Of a stretch of 64,000 bases of DNA, positions 36,245-45,286 are shown in pieces. Positions within the stretch are counted from its first letter, which is position 1. Each line of letters starts with the position of its first letter. The notes beneath the pieces are model-generated. The model made no database searches. It had not been told where the DNA came from and worked only from the letters and a program-made list of their open reading frames with translations. The DNA comes from JAWKWA01 sp041397765 (GTDB lineage: Bacteria; Pseudomonadota; Alphaproteobacteria; Rhizobiales; Hyphomicrobiaceae), in the NCBI GenBank assembly GCA_041397765.1, contig JAWKWA010000002.1:1-64000 (forward strand), given 5' to 3'. The position numbers were made by a program, and so were the translations under genes.

Positions 36245-37627
36245 TCAGGGCGCGAGGCGGACGCTGTCGCCGGTTGAGGCCATCTCCTCCTTGTCGGCAC
36301 GATTGCCGGCGTTCTCCTCGCCGTCGCGGCCATAGAGGTCGGCGCGGAAACTGATCTCGCCGTCGGGGGTCGCCCAGGCGGTGAGGTAGACGAATTTGAC
36401 CGGAATGGGCTCGTTCAGCTTCACGTCGACCGGCTGGCCCGACATCAGGACGCTGTCGACGCGGGCGCGGTCCCAGTCGCCGTTGTGACCGGCGATCCAG
36501 GTCACCAGGTCGAAGATGCGCTGGACCCTGACGCAGCCGGCGCTATAGGCGCGAACCGGCCGAACGAACAGGTTCTTCATCGGCGTATCGTGCATGTAGA
36601 CGATATGCTCGTTGGGCATGTCGATGCGTACGAGGCCGAGGGCGTTCTGCGGGCCCGGATCCTGGCGGAACTTGTAGGACTGCGCCTCCGGCGTGTTCCA
36701 GTCGATGATGCGCGGATCGATCTCGTCGCCGCCCCAGGTCGACAGCACGCGAATGCGCTCGCGGGCCAGATAGCCCGGATCGCGATAGAGCTTGGGGATC
36801 AGGTCGCCGAAGGCGACGCTGTCCGGCACGTTCCAATAGGGGAAGAAGTTGAGACCCCGGATCACCGCCGACACCGAGGGTGTCTGCCGTTCCTCGCGCC
36901 CGACGATGACGCGGCTGGAGAGCGCCAGGCGCCCCTGATCGACCGCCTGCAGGCTGAAGGCCGGAATGTTGACCATGACGAAGGTCGGCGGCAGGCCCTG
37001 CTGAAGCAGCTCGCGCAGGCGCTGGATGTTGATGCGGAGCTGGGCGAGGCGAGCGCTGGCGGGCACGTTCATCGCGACGATGGTGCGGCGGTCGACGATA
37101 CCGTTCGGCGGGATGCCGTGGCGCCGCTGGAAGCGCTTGACGGCCGCCTCGACCTCCTCGTCGAAGGTCCATGATCCACTGCCGGCAGGCGACAGGCCAT
37201 CGGTGATCTGCAGGCGGGCGCGGATCGCGCCGACCGCCTCGTTCATCTCACCGGGACGGATCGTGCGTCCGGTCGGCACGCTTGGCCAGCCACCCTGCGA
37301 GACGATGCGCTGATAGTCGGCGATGGCCCCGACCATGGCCTGCTGATTGGCGAAGGTGACGAGCAGATCGCGCGGCTCGAGCTGGTCGAGGAGCGCCTCC
37401 TCGGCCTTGGCGATCTCGGCGCGCTCGGCATCGGTCTTGGGGGCCGCCTCCTCGGATTGCTTGCTGGTCAGCGCCTCGATGCGCAGGCGGCTCGCCTCGG
37501 CTCGGGCCTCCGAATTCGGCAAGGCGATAACGGTGAGCATCGCGGCCGCGGCCAGCCCGATATGTCGCGCCCGAATGGCGGAAAGTGTGGCTGCGGATCG
37601 TGCGATGCGACCGTGGAGTTCAATCAC
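36245..37627 (-). CDS. L,D-transpeptidase of the LdtD/YcbB type
   Basis: This is a predicted periplasmic enzyme making 3-3 peptidoglycan cross-links. The 460-residue product has an N-terminal hydrophobic segment (about 22-38), a helical region with NQQAMVGAIADYQRI, a PG-binding domain (GIPPNGIVDRRTIVAMN), and a C-terminal YkuD domain with IVYMHDTPMKNLF and the catalytic AYSAGCVRV (Cys near 363). A GTG start at 37627 is favoured, with AGGGGACAGG upstream; the open frame before it is low-complexity and Arg/Pro-rich. It is the second L,D-transpeptidase in the window and belongs to a different subfamily from the first. Confidence 0.88.
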   Translation of the reverse strand: MIELHGRIARSAATLSAIRARHIGLAAAAMLTVIALPNSEARAEASRLRIEALTSKQSEEAAPKTDAERAEIAKAEEALLDQLEPRDLLVTFANQQAMVGAIADYQRIVSQGGWPSVPTGRTIRPGEMNEAVGAIRARLQITDGLSPAGSGSWTFDEEVEAAVKRFQRRHGIPPNGIVDRRTIVAMNVPASARLAQLRINIQRLRELLQQGLPPTFVMVNIPAFSLQAVDQGRLALSSRVIVGREERQTPSVSAVIRGLNFFPYWNVPDSVAFGDLIPKLYRDPGYLARERIRVLSTWGGDEIDPRIIDWNTPEAQSYKFRQDPGPQNALGLVRIDMPNEHIVYMHDTPMKNLFVRPVRAYSAGCVRVQRIFDLVTWIAGHNGDWDRARVDSVLMSGQPVDVKLNEPIPVKFVYLTAWATPDGEISFRADLYGRDGEENAGNRADKEEMASTGDSVRLAP

Positions 37628-38229
37628 GATGCCCTGTCCCCTGTTCTCGATGCGTCGCGGCCGGTCGCCTCGCTGCAGTGGCATCCGAGGTCCCCGGCGG
37701 CGTGGCGGCGGCCTCGGCGGCCGGCGCGGCGAAAGCCGATGAGCCGTACCACCCGCCACTCATCACGCGAACCTAGTGGAATTGTCGCTCTGCCTCAAAT
37801 CGCCCTCGGAAGCGATCTGCCGGGACAACGGGGCGAGCGCTGGCCCGAGCCCTATCCCCTTCCAGGATCGCCGCGCCCTCCGCAACCCCTCGCGGCCCGA
37901 TCACACCGAAGTTTGAGCGGAATTGAAGGCGACAGCGTGGCAGCCGGCAGGTCGCATCTCGTGCGAACCGGGCGCCTGTCATGCGGATGAGGGATGGCCG
38001 TCCGCCTGTCCGGGAGCATTGGGGAGGCGGGGCCGGCGGTCGAGAGGCTCAGCGTCCCGATCGGATAACGAGTGTCGGACACCGATCCATACGAGGATCC
38101 ATTCGCGATCTGGCATCAATTCGATTGGTCCGACGCTTCGAGCATGCCGGAGCCAACGTTCCGTGCAAAGACCGCGGGCCTTGCCAGCGATGTCCGGGAC
38201 TTCGATGTCCGGGACTTCAATCGGTGAAT
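37628..38229. other. gene-free gap between ldtD-type gene and tRNA-Gly
   Basis: No credible gene is seen in these 602 bases. Short ORFs on both strands are Arg/Pro/Ser-rich and have no ribosome-binding sites. The only clear structure is a 15-bp tandem duplication next to the tRNA. Confidence 0.6.
38189..38218. repeat. 15-bp tandem duplication downstream of tRNA-Gly
   Basis: GATGTCCGGGACTTC occurs twice back to back (38189-38203 and 38204-38218). It begins 11 bp beyond the tRNA 3' end. A tRNA-flanking duplication could mark an attachment scar, but no integrase or element is nearby. Confidence 0.65.
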
Positions 38230-38304
38230 TGGAGCGGGCGATGGGATTCGAACCCACGACCCCAACCTTGGCAAGGTTGTGCTCTACCCCTGAGCTACAC
38301 CCGC
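38230..38304 (-). tRNA. tRNA-Gly (anticodon GCC)
   Basis: The minus strand gives a 75-nt cloverleaf starting GCGGGTGTAGCTCAGGGG. It has an anticodon stem and loop AACCTTGCCAAGGTT with GCC in the loop, a T-arm GTGGGTTCGAATCCCAT, and an acceptor 3' strand CGCCCGC with T as discriminator. CCA is encoded. It reads GGC and GGT glycine codons. Confidence 0.97.
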
Positions 38305-38561
38305 ATTCCAGACCGGAACGCGCGCTCCGTCGACGCGACCGACCTTATTGCGCAAGGCGATGCCGATTGCAAGACCATTCGGAGGTCGCGGCGGTGCCCC
38401 GATCACAAAAGTGCGACAGCAGACGGGAAGAGCTGCGGAACGTGCCCGACCGCAATGGGAGAGACCGAGGCCGCAGACGAGATGTGCGCCATTGCCGGCC
38501 CGGCGCCGAGCCGCTACACGAGGGCCGAAAATCCCGACCCGCAATCCCGGAATCCAGCGCA

Positions 38562-39095
38562 ATGCCCGCGACACGCGCCGACCTTCTCGCCATGCTCGAC
38601 GAGCTCGGCATCAGCACCCGCACCTATGAGCACGAGGCCGTGTTCACCGTTGCCGAGAGTCTCGACATCGAGCGCTCGATGCCCGGCGGGCATACCAAGA
38701 ACCTGTTCCTCAAGGACAAGAAGGACCGGCTGTTCCTGGTGGTGGCGCTCAACAACGCCCGGATCGACATGAAAACGCTGCACAAGCGGCTGGGTTGCGA
38801 CCGGCTCAGCTTCGGCCGGGCCGAGCTGCTGGAGGAGGTGCTCGGGATCAAGCCCGGCTCGGTGACGCCGTTCTCGGTGATCAACGACAAGGCCGGGCGG
38901 GTAAGCGTCGTGCTCGACAAGCCGATGCTCGATCACGAGATCCTCAACTATCATCCGCTCGAGAACACGGCGACGACGGCGATCGGGCGGGAGGATCTCT
39001 TGCGGTTCATCCGGGCGACCGGTCACGAGCCGAGGATCGAGACGGTGTCGGATGGTGTGCTGTCGGGCGAGGAGCACGGCGAGGCGGCGAGCTGA
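38562..39095 (+). CDS. YbaK/ProX-type prolyl-tRNA editing domain protein
   Basis: Proteins of this family hydrolyse mischarged aminoacyl-tRNAs such as Ala-tRNA(Pro). The 177-residue product is a stand-alone editing domain with YEHEAVFTVAES, GGHTKNLFLKDKKDRLFLVV, FGRAELLEEVLGIKPGSVTPF, and VVLDKPMLDHEILNYHPLENTATTAI, close to the ProX/PrdX subgroup. The ATG at 38562 fits the family start. It is divergent from the tRNA-Gly gene, with no sign that the two are functionally linked. Confidence 0.9.
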   Translation: MPATRADLLAMLDELGISTRTYEHEAVFTVAESLDIERSMPGGHTKNLFLKDKKDRLFLVVALNNARIDMKTLHKRLGCDRLSFGRAELLEEVLGIKPGSVTPFSVINDKAGRVSVVLDKPMLDHEILNYHPLENTATTAIGREDLLRFIRATGHEPRIETVSDGVLSGEEHGEAAS

Positions 39096-39366
39096 GGGCT
39101 CGCCATTGCGGACCCGCTGCGGGCACGGGAACCGAGCCGATTGATCACAGGCATTCCGTCCGCGCGTCACCAATGGTATCGGAGTGCAACAGAACGACGT
39201 CGTGCCGCGCACTCCCGCGCGCCGGTCCGGGGCGCTCACGCGACGCCAATCCAGCGGCCCGGCGATGTCCAGGTGGTGCGGGGCCGGCAAGGGCGAGCCG
39301 AGGCCGGTATCGGACCGCTCGCCCCGTCGGCTGCAATTCCCTTCTCATACGCGGAGCCTCATTCCC

Positions 39367-40305
39367 ATGGCGAAACTACCTGGTTCCAGCATCATCGACG
39401 ACAGCCAGACCAACGGTCCGGTCGGCGGCGCGCCCGGTGAGATCATAAAGGACACGACCACTCGCGATTTCATGGCCGACGTGATCGAGGCCTCGCAGGA
39501 CGCGCTGGTGCTGGTCGATTTCTGGGCGCCCTGGTGCGGACCGTGCAAGCAGCTGACGCCGATCCTCGAAAAGGTGGTGCGGTCCTATAAGGGCCGGGTC
39601 CGGCTCGTCAAAATGAACATCGACAAGGAGCCCTCGATCCCCGGCCAGCTCGGCGTCCGGTCGATCCCGGCGGTCTTCGCCTTCCAGGGTGGGCGGCCGG
39701 TCGATGCCTTCATGGGCGCCGTGCCGGAGAGCCAGATCAAGACTTTCATCGAGCGCTTCCTCGGCGAAGGCGAGGGCGACGATCTCGCCGCCGTCCTCGA
39801 ATCGGCCGACGCTGCCTTCGAGGAGGGCGATGTTCAGGCTGCAGCCGAGATCTATGCGGCGGTGCTCGGCGAGGACAAGGAGAACGTCGACGCCATTGCC
39901 GGCCTTGCCAAATGCTATGTCAAAGCCGGCGATTTCGAGCATGCCGAGAGCACGCTCGCGATGGTGCCGCAGGCCAAGCAGAGCCACACGGCCGTCGCCA
40001 CCGCCCGGGCCATGCTCGAGCTTGCGCGCAAGGCGCCCAAGGCTTCGGAGACCGAGGCGCTGGTGCGGCGGGTCGAAAGCAATCCGGCAGACCATCAGGC
40101 CCGTTTCGATCTCGCCCTTGCCATGCAGGCAGCCGGCGACCGGGAAGGGGCGGTCGACAATCTGCTCGAGATCGTGCGGCGCAACCGGACCTGGAACGAG
40201 GAGGCGGCGCGCAAGCAGCTCGTGCAGCTCTTCGAGGCCTGGGGTCCCAAGGACGAGCTCACTCTGTCGGGACGGCGGCGGCTTTCCGCGATATTGTTCG
40301 CGTAG
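39367..40305 (+). CDS. thioredoxin with C-terminal TPR region (CnoX/YbbN-like)
   Basis: The 312-residue product joins a thioredoxin domain (about 30-140) to a helical TPR-like region (145-312), the CnoX/YbbN layout. The CnoX chaperone-redox protein of E. coli protects substrates from oxidation and hands them to GroEL. Here the active site is WCGPC (56-60), so it should be a working disulfide oxidoreductase, unlike E. coli CnoX, which lacks one Cys. It is followed by LON-domain and Trm112-like genes in the same direction, a conserved alphaproteobacterial trio. Confidence 0.9.
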   Translation: MAKLPGSSIIDDSQTNGPVGGAPGEIIKDTTTRDFMADVIEASQDALVLVDFWAPWCGPCKQLTPILEKVVRSYKGRVRLVKMNIDKEPSIPGQLGVRSIPAVFAFQGGRPVDAFMGAVPESQIKTFIERFLGEGEGDDLAAVLESADAAFEEGDVQAAAEIYAAVLGEDKENVDAIAGLAKCYVKAGDFEHAESTLAMVPQAKQSHTAVATARAMLELARKAPKASETEALVRRVESNPADHQARFDLALAMQAAGDREGAVDNLLEIVRRNRTWNEEAARKQLVQLFEAWGPKDELTLSGRRRLSAILFA

Positions 40306-40359
40306 GGACGAGGTGCCGGCGGGCATGCCCGGCCGCAGAACGGAGTAGGCGGGATTCGG

Positions 40360-41037
40360 GTGAGAGAGCGATATCACAGGATCAGCGATCTGCCGGGCCG
40401 GATCCCGATCTTTCCGCTGCGGGGGGCCATCCTGCTGCCGCGGGTCACGCTGCCCTTGAACGTGTTCGAGCCACGCTATCTGGCGATGATCGACGATGTG
40501 CTGTCGACGCCGCGGCTCGTCGGGATCGTGCAGCCGCAATCCACCGAGGAAGGGGTCGAGAGCCCGGCCGGCAAATCGGCGCCGCTGCGCCGGGTCGGCG
40601 GGCTCGGCCGCGTGACCTCGTTCAGCGAGACCGACGACGGCCGCTATCTCGTCAGCCTGACCGGCATCTGCCGCTTCCACCTCATCGAGGAGATGCGGAC
40701 CTCGATGCCCTACCGGATGTTCCAGGTCGGCTATGAGGCGTTCGGCGACGATCTGGTGTCGGGCTTCGGCGAAGGCGACGTCGACCGGGCGCATTTCCTC
40801 AAGGTGCTGAAGGCCTATCTGGAGGCCAATGATCTCAAGGCCGACTGGCAGGCGATCAATTCGGCGGACAACGAGCTCCTGATCAATACGCTCTCGATGA
40901 TCAGTCCCTATGGTTGCGAGGAGAAGCAGGCGCTCCTCGAGGCGCGCAATCTGAAGGCGCGGGCCGAGGCGCTCGTCGCGCTCGCCGAGATGGAGCTCGC
41001 CGGACAGGGCGGAAGCTCGGGATCGACGCTGCAATGA
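40360..41037 (+). CDS. LON peptidase substrate-binding domain protein
   Basis: The 225-residue product is a free-standing Lon N-terminal domain without ATPase or protease parts. Typical blocks are IPIFPLRGAILLPRVTLPLNVFEPRYLAMIDD (about 14-45), GRVTSFSETDDGRYLVSLTG and a helical C-terminal bundle with LLINTLSMISPYGCEEKQALLEA. The function is unknown; substrate binding or adaptor roles are presumed. The start is GTG 40360. It lies between the thioredoxin-TPR and Trm112-like genes. Confidence 0.9.
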   Translation: MRERYHRISDLPGRIPIFPLRGAILLPRVTLPLNVFEPRYLAMIDDVLSTPRLVGIVQPQSTEEGVESPAGKSAPLRRVGGLGRVTSFSETDDGRYLVSLTGICRFHLIEEMRTSMPYRMFQVGYEAFGDDLVSGFGEGDVDRAHFLKVLKAYLEANDLKADWQAINSADNELLINTLSMISPYGCEEKQALLEARNLKARAEALVALAEMELAGQGGSSGSTLQ

Positions 41038-41050
41038 CGGGGAGGCGGCG

Positions 41051-41290
41051 ATGAGCGGGACGCCGGACGAGGACGGTCGGCAGGTGGCCGGCGGGGCCGC
41101 AGCTCAGGCACGGCGTGTCGACACGCGGGTGCTCGAGCTGCTGGTCTGTCCGTTGACGAAGACCTCGCTCGCCTACGACGCCGAGCGCGGCGAACTCGTC
41201 AGCCGGGCGGCGCGGCTCGCCTTTCCAATCCGCGACGGCATCCCGGTGATGCTGCCGGACGAGGCCCGCGCGCTCGCCGACGACGAGTGA
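41051..41290 (+). CDS. Trm112-like protein (UPF0434)
   Basis: The 79-residue product has the Trm112p-like fold signature: LLVCPLTKTSLAYDAERGELVSR..LAFPIRDGIPVMLPDEAR. Eukaryotic Trm112 activates methyltransferases; bacterial members are mostly uncharacterised. The N-terminus has about 22 extra residues before the core. It begins 13 bp after the LON gene and its stop overlaps the GTG of the GNAT gene. Confidence 0.9.
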   Translation: MSGTPDEDGRQVAGGAAAQARRVDTRVLELLVCPLTKTSLAYDAERGELVSRAARLAFPIRDGIPVMLPDEARALADDE

Positions 41291-41778
41291 GCCGAGCCGA
41301 GATGAGCGAACCGCTGCCAACCATCGTCATCGCGCGGGAGGATCCGCGACAGGCCGATGTCAGGGCATTGCTCGATGCCGCCGACGCATTCAGCCTCGGG
41401 CTCTATCCGCCGGAGGCCAACCACCTGCTCGACATCGAGGAGCTGGTCGTGCCGGAGATGCGTTTCTTCGTGGCGCGGCGCGAGGGGGCGGCGGTCGGCT
41501 GCGGGGCGCTGTGGGTGCATGGCCGCGACTGGGGCGAGGTCAAGCGCATGTTCGTGCACCCGGATTGCCGCGGCTTGAGGATCGGCCGGCTGCTGCTCGA
41601 GCGGATCGAGGCGACGGCACGGGCGGAGGGGCTCGGCCTGCTCAGACTCGAGACGGGCGATGTCTCGCATGAGGCATTGAGGCTCTACGAGCGTGGCGGC
41701 TTCGCGCGGCGGGGGGCCTTCGGCGACTATCCCGACCATCCCGCGTCGGTGTTCATGGAAAAGCCGCTCGCACGCTGA
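41287..41778 (+). CDS. GNAT family N-acetyltransferase
   Basis: The 163-residue product has a GNAT core with VGCGALWVHG, VKRMFVHPDCRGLRIGRLLLERIEATARAEGL (motif A with acetyl-CoA loop RGLRIG), LRLETG and LYERGGF. The substrate is unknown. GTG 41287 overlaps the Trm112-like stop; ATG 41302 is the alternative. It is convergent with ccrM across a hairpin. Confidence 0.87.
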   Translation: MSRAEMSEPLPTIVIAREDPRQADVRALLDAADAFSLGLYPPEANHLLDIEELVVPEMRFFVARREGAAVGCGALWVHGRDWGEVKRMFVHPDCRGLRIGRLLLERIEATARAEGLGLLRLETGDVSHEALRLYERGGFARRGAFGDYPDHPASVFMEKPLAR

Positions 41779-41783
41779 GATGC

Positions 41784-41819
41784 GCCGATGCCGTCGGGCT
41801 GCGGCCAGCCGGCATCGGC
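41784..41819. terminator. hairpin between convergent GNAT and ccrM genes
   Basis: GCCGATGCCG (41784-41793) and CGGCATCGGC (41810-41819) form a perfect 10-bp stem with a 16-nt loop, in the gap between two convergent genes. No T-tract follows on either strand. Confidence 0.4.
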
Positions 41820-41850
41820 CGGAACGACCGGAGACGCGAGCAGCGGACGC

Positions 41851-42987
41851 TCAGACGGGATCGCCGAGGATGCTGGCGGGGCCGGGCGTCAGACCGAGCT
41901 GGCGCCGCGCCTCGGTGCGCAGAACGTCGATCGGGTGCAGGCGACCACCGACCTCGAAGTGCCAGTAGGTCCAGCCATTGCAGGCAGAGCGGCCCTGAAC
42001 GACCGCGCCGAGGCGATGTATCGAGCCTCGGGCGCCGGCGCCGGCGAGCGTCCCGTCGGCCTTCACCTCGGCCTGGATGCGGCGGCGGCCGTCGAACAGG
42101 ATGGCGCCCGGCTCGATGATGCCGAGCTCGACGAGCGTGCCGAAGCCAACCCGCGGCTCGGCGCGTTTGCTCGGCGCGACCTCGAGGGTCGCGGGCGGGA
42201 GCGGCTCGACGCGAGCGATGCGCTCCTCGGCGGCTCTCACATAGTCGGGGTCGCGCTCGATGCCGATGCAGCGCCGGCCGAGACGCTTGGCCACCGCGCC
42301 GGTGGTGCCGGTGCCGAAGAAGGGATCGACCACGAGATCGCCCGGCTTCGTCGAGGCGAGCAGGATGCGGTGCAGCAGCGCCTCCGGCTTCTGGGTCGGA
42401 TGGGCCTTGCGGCCGCCCTCGTCCTTCAGCCGCTCGGGGCCCGAGCAGATCGGAAACAGCCAGTCGGAGCGGAGCTGCACGTCGTCGTTCAGCGCCTTCA
42501 TGGCCTCATAGTTGAAGGTGTAGCGCGAGGCGCGGTCGCGGGCCGCCCAGATCAGCGTCTCGTGGGCATTGGTCAGCCGGCGGCCGCGGAAATTCGGCAT
42601 CGGATTGACCTTGCGCCAGACGACGTCGTTGAGGATCCAGAAGCCGGCATCCTGCAGGGCGGCGCCGAGGCGGTAGATATTGTGGTAGGAGCCGATCACC
42701 CAGATGGCGCCATCGGGCTTCAGGACGGTGCGGGCGGCGCCCAGCCAGTCCCGCGTGAAGCGGTCGTAGTCCGCGAAGCTGTCGAACTTGTCCCAGTCGT
42801 CGTCGACGCCGTCGACCACGGAATTGTCGGGACGGAGGAGATCGCGGTCGAGCTGAAGATTGTAGGGAGGATCGGCAAAGACGAGGTCAGCGCAGCCGGC
42901 GGGAAGCCGGCGCAACCCGGCGATGCAATCGCCCAGATCAATGCGGCTCTTCTCAACAACTGGACGCGCACGGCGACGGACAGACAT
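41851..42987 (-). CDS. ccrM: cell-cycle DNA adenine methyltransferase CcrM (GANTC)
   Basis: CcrM methylates adenine in GANTC and coordinates transcription with replication in Alphaproteobacteria. The 378-residue beta-class enzyme has the catalytic DPPYNL (39-44) before the SAM motif FFGTGTTG (about 224), plus KPDGAIWVIGSYHNIYRLG and GRKAHPTQKPEALL. A C-terminal domain (about 290-378) with IEPGAILFDGRRR and NGWTYWHFE matches the CcrM-specific extension. A CtrA box lies 109 bp upstream. It follows rnhB in the same direction, as in many relatives. Confidence 0.96.
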   Translation of the reverse strand: MSVRRRARPVVEKSRIDLGDCIAGLRRLPAGCADLVFADPPYNLQLDRDLLRPDNSVVDGVDDDWDKFDSFADYDRFTRDWLGAARTVLKPDGAIWVIGSYHNIYRLGAALQDAGFWILNDVVWRKVNPMPNFRGRRLTNAHETLIWAARDRASRYTFNYEAMKALNDDVQLRSDWLFPICSGPERLKDEGGRKAHPTQKPEALLHRILLASTKPGDLVVDPFFGTGTTGAVAKRLGRRCIGIERDPDYVRAAEERIARVEPLPPATLEVAPSKRAEPRVGFGTLVELGIIEPGAILFDGRRRIQAEVKADGTLAGAGARGSIHRLGAVVQGRSACNGWTYWHFEVGGRLHPIDVLRTEARRQLGLTPGPASILGDPV

Positions 42988-43095
42988 ACAAGTCTACTCT
43001 CGATACTTTCGACGCGAAGGCCAAGGATCACTGCTCGCCCCCGTTCCAGCCTGCCACACCGGTCTCAGGAAGCGTTAAACATAGGTGAAGACTGG

Positions 43096-43110
43096 TTAAG
43101 GCAGCGTTAA
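43096..43110. promoter_or_regulatory. CtrA box upstream of ccrM
   Basis: TTAAGGCAGCGTTAA is an exact TTAA-N7-TTAA CtrA site. A further TTAA half-site lies at 43075-43078. CtrA control of ccrM is established in Caulobacter, so the site is well placed. Confidence 0.8.
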
Positions 43111-43149
43111 CGGGGAGGAAAAAGACGAGGTGACATCCAGCGGCAGTGT

Positions 43150-43875
43150 TCACGATTTGTTGGCGGTTTCGCGGCGGCCGCGGCCCGGCGGCAAGTCTGG
43201 CGCCCGCCCCCGCGCAAGCAGGTCGCGGATCGGCGCGAAGGAACGGCGGTGGGGCGGGGCCGGGCCGAGGCGAAGCAGCGCCGCGCGATGGTCGGGGGTT
43301 CCGTAACCCTTGTTGGACTGGAATCCATAGCCGGGATGGATGTTCGCGAGCTCGGTCATGATGCGGTCGCGCGTCACCTTGGCGATGATGGAGGCGGCGG
43401 CGATGGAGAGTGACAGCCGATCGCCACCGACCGCGGTGACGACCGGGCAGGCGAGGGCCGGCGGGCGGTTGCCGTCGACCAGCACGGCTGCGGGGGTCCG
43501 GCCGAGGGCCTCGACGGCGCGCTGCATGGCCCAGAGGGTCGCGGCGAGGATGTTGTCGCGGTCGATGCGGTCGACCTCGGCGATGCCGATGCCAGTGCTC
43601 GCCGACGCGAGGATCTCGCCATAGAGACGTTCGCGGGCTTGCGGCGACAGGCGTTTGGAATCGTCGATGCCGTGAGGAATGGCATGCGGGTCGAGAATGA
43701 CGGCTGCCGCCACGACCGGTCCGGCCCAGGGACCGCGGCCGGCCTCGTCGACGCCGGCGATCTTTCCGCCATGATCGCGGCCTGCCGCCAGCTCGAGCTC
43801 GAGCGTGGGCAAGCGGCATTCCGCCGTCGCCTTCCTTGCGATTGCCGCCGCCTGACGGCCTCCCCCGTTCCGCAT
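43150..43875 (-). CDS. rnhB: ribonuclease HII RnhB
   Basis: RnhB removes ribonucleotides from DNA and RNA from RNA-DNA hybrids. The 241-residue product has the active-site start IAGVDEAGRGPWAGPVVAAA (Asp43, Glu44), DDSKRLSP, VDGNRPP and the SIAAASIIAKVTRDR and HPGYGFQSNKGYGTPDH blocks. Both the N-terminal 38 residues and the Pro/Arg-rich C-terminus are extensions. It lies between the radical-SAM gene and ccrM, a conserved trio. Confidence 0.95.
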   Translation of the reverse strand: MRNGGGRQAAAIARKATAECRLPTLELELAAGRDHGGKIAGVDEAGRGPWAGPVVAAAVILDPHAIPHGIDDSKRLSPQARERLYGEILASASTGIGIAEVDRIDRDNILAATLWAMQRAVEALGRTPAAVLVDGNRPPALACPVVTAVGGDRLSLSIAAASIIAKVTRDRIMTELANIHPGYGFQSNKGYGTPDHRAALLRLGPAPPHRRSFAPIRDLLARGRAPDLPPGRGRRETANKS

Positions 43876-44140
43876 GGCTGTCCCGCCGCCTCCCTTGCCG
43901 GCCGGCCGCGTCTTTCGACCCGGACCAGGTCGGCCGGCGTCCGTCCGGCCGCGCCATGTCTCGGCCGCGGCCGCAGGGCCGGCCCCGCCGCCTGTGAATG
44001 CCGGATCGCGATGGGCGCTGGCAAGGGCTCGATCGGGGAGGGTGGCATTCTCTGGTTTGCTCCGCGTTCAGATGTGCCCGGCAGCCCTATCGGTGATCCG
44101 CGACCCCATCCCGGGGCAAGACATTGCAGGTGGCGGCTGC

Positions 44141-45286
44141 TCAAAGGAGAGGGATCTGCCCGCCGGCTGGAACAGGCGGCCGGAAGAGGTCGGTACGCAA
44201 TGTCAGCCGGCGCTCGTTCAGCCTGTTCTGCCGGAGGGCGAGCTTGAAGCGCTGGGCGATCTGCTCGGCATAGGGCCCGCGCCCGCGCTGGCGCTCGAAC
44301 CAGCGGGCGTCATAATCGCGACCGCCACGCATCGACCGCATCAAAGCGACCACCCGCTTGGCACGATCGGGGAACTCGGTCGCCAGCCATTCGCGGAAAA
44401 GGTCCTTGATCTCGAGCGGAAGCCGCAGCAGCACGTAGCCGGCCTCGCTCGCTCCGGCCGCCGCCGCCGCGCCGAGAATGCGTTCGATCTCGTGGTCGTT
44501 GATGGCCGGGACGATCGGCGCGACCATCACGGACGCCGGAATGCCCGCCTCCGCGAGCCGCGCGATCGCCTCGAGCCGCCGGCGGGGAGTTGAAGCGCGT
44601 GGCTCCATGCTGCGCGACACTGCCCTGTCGAGCGTCGTCACCGAAATGGCGACCTTGGACAGTCCGTCGCGGGCCATGCGAACGAGGATGTCGATGTCGC
44701 GAAGGACGAGCGCCGACTTCGTGACGATACCGACCGGGTGGCGCGCCGCCTCGAGCACCTCGAGGATCGCGCGGGTCACTCGCCAGTTCCGCTCGATCGG
44801 CTGATAGGGGTCGGTGTTGGTGCCGAGGGCGATGGTTCGCGGCACGTAGCCGGAGGCCGCGATCTCGCGCTCGAGGAGCGCGGCGGCGTTCGGCTTGACA
44901 TAGAGTCTCGTCTCGAAATCGAGCCCTGGCGAATGACCCATATAGGCGTGCGAGGGGCGGGCATAGCAGTAGCTGCAGCCGTGCTCGCACCCCCGGTAGG
45001 GATTGATCGACTGGTCGAACGAGATGTCGGGCGAGGTATTGGTGGTGATGATCGTGCGAGCCCGCTCCTCGGTGACGTCGGTGCGGAAGGGCGGCAGGTC
45101 CTCGATCGTCCGCCAGCCGTCGTCGACCGTCTCTGCCTGCAGCGGCTCGTAGCGCCCGCTGCGGTTCGAGCGACTGCCGCGGCCGTGGCGGCGGGTCTCG
45201 GCGATCGGGGTGCCATGTAAGGGTTGCGCCTCCTGACCCTCCCCCTGGTGATGCCGCGCATCTACTCGTTGCATGTCCGCCACCAT
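44141..45286 (-). CDS. PA0069-family radical SAM protein (SplB-related)
   Basis: The 381-residue product is a radical-SAM enzyme with the cluster motif CEHGCSYC (Cys100, Cys104, Cys107) followed by YARPSHAYMGHSPGLDFETR. The family is related to spore photoproduct lyase, which suggests DNA repair, but its reaction is unknown. ALGTNTDPYQPIER and the VTTLDRAVSRSMEPRASTP block are typical. GGGAGAG precedes the ATG at 45286. A LexA box overlaps the -35 element 50 bp upstream, which points to SOS control. rnhB and ccrM follow. Confidence 0.88.
   Translation of the reverse strand: MVADMQRVDARHHQGEGQEAQPLHGTPIAETRRHGRGSRSNRSGRYEPLQAETVDDGWRTIEDLPPFRTDVTEERARTIITTNTSPDISFDQSINPYRGCEHGCSYCYARPSHAYMGHSPGLDFETRLYVKPNAAALLEREIAASGYVPRTIALGTNTDPYQPIERNWRVTRAILEVLEAARHPVGIVTKSALVLRDIDILVRMARDGLSKVAISVTTLDRAVSRSMEPRASTPRRRLEAIARLAEAGIPASVMVAPIVPAINDHEIERILGAAAAAGASEAGYVLLRLPLEIKDLFREWLATEFPDRAKRVVALMRSMRGGRDYDARWFERQRGRGPYAEQIAQRFKLALRQNRLNERRLTLRTDLFRPPVPAGGQIPLL

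Noticed and set aside
37628..38229. Small genes in the gap before tRNA-Gly
   Set aside because: ORFs up to about 180 codons exist, but they overlap neighbours antisense or are Arg/Pro/Ser-rich with no ribosome-binding site.
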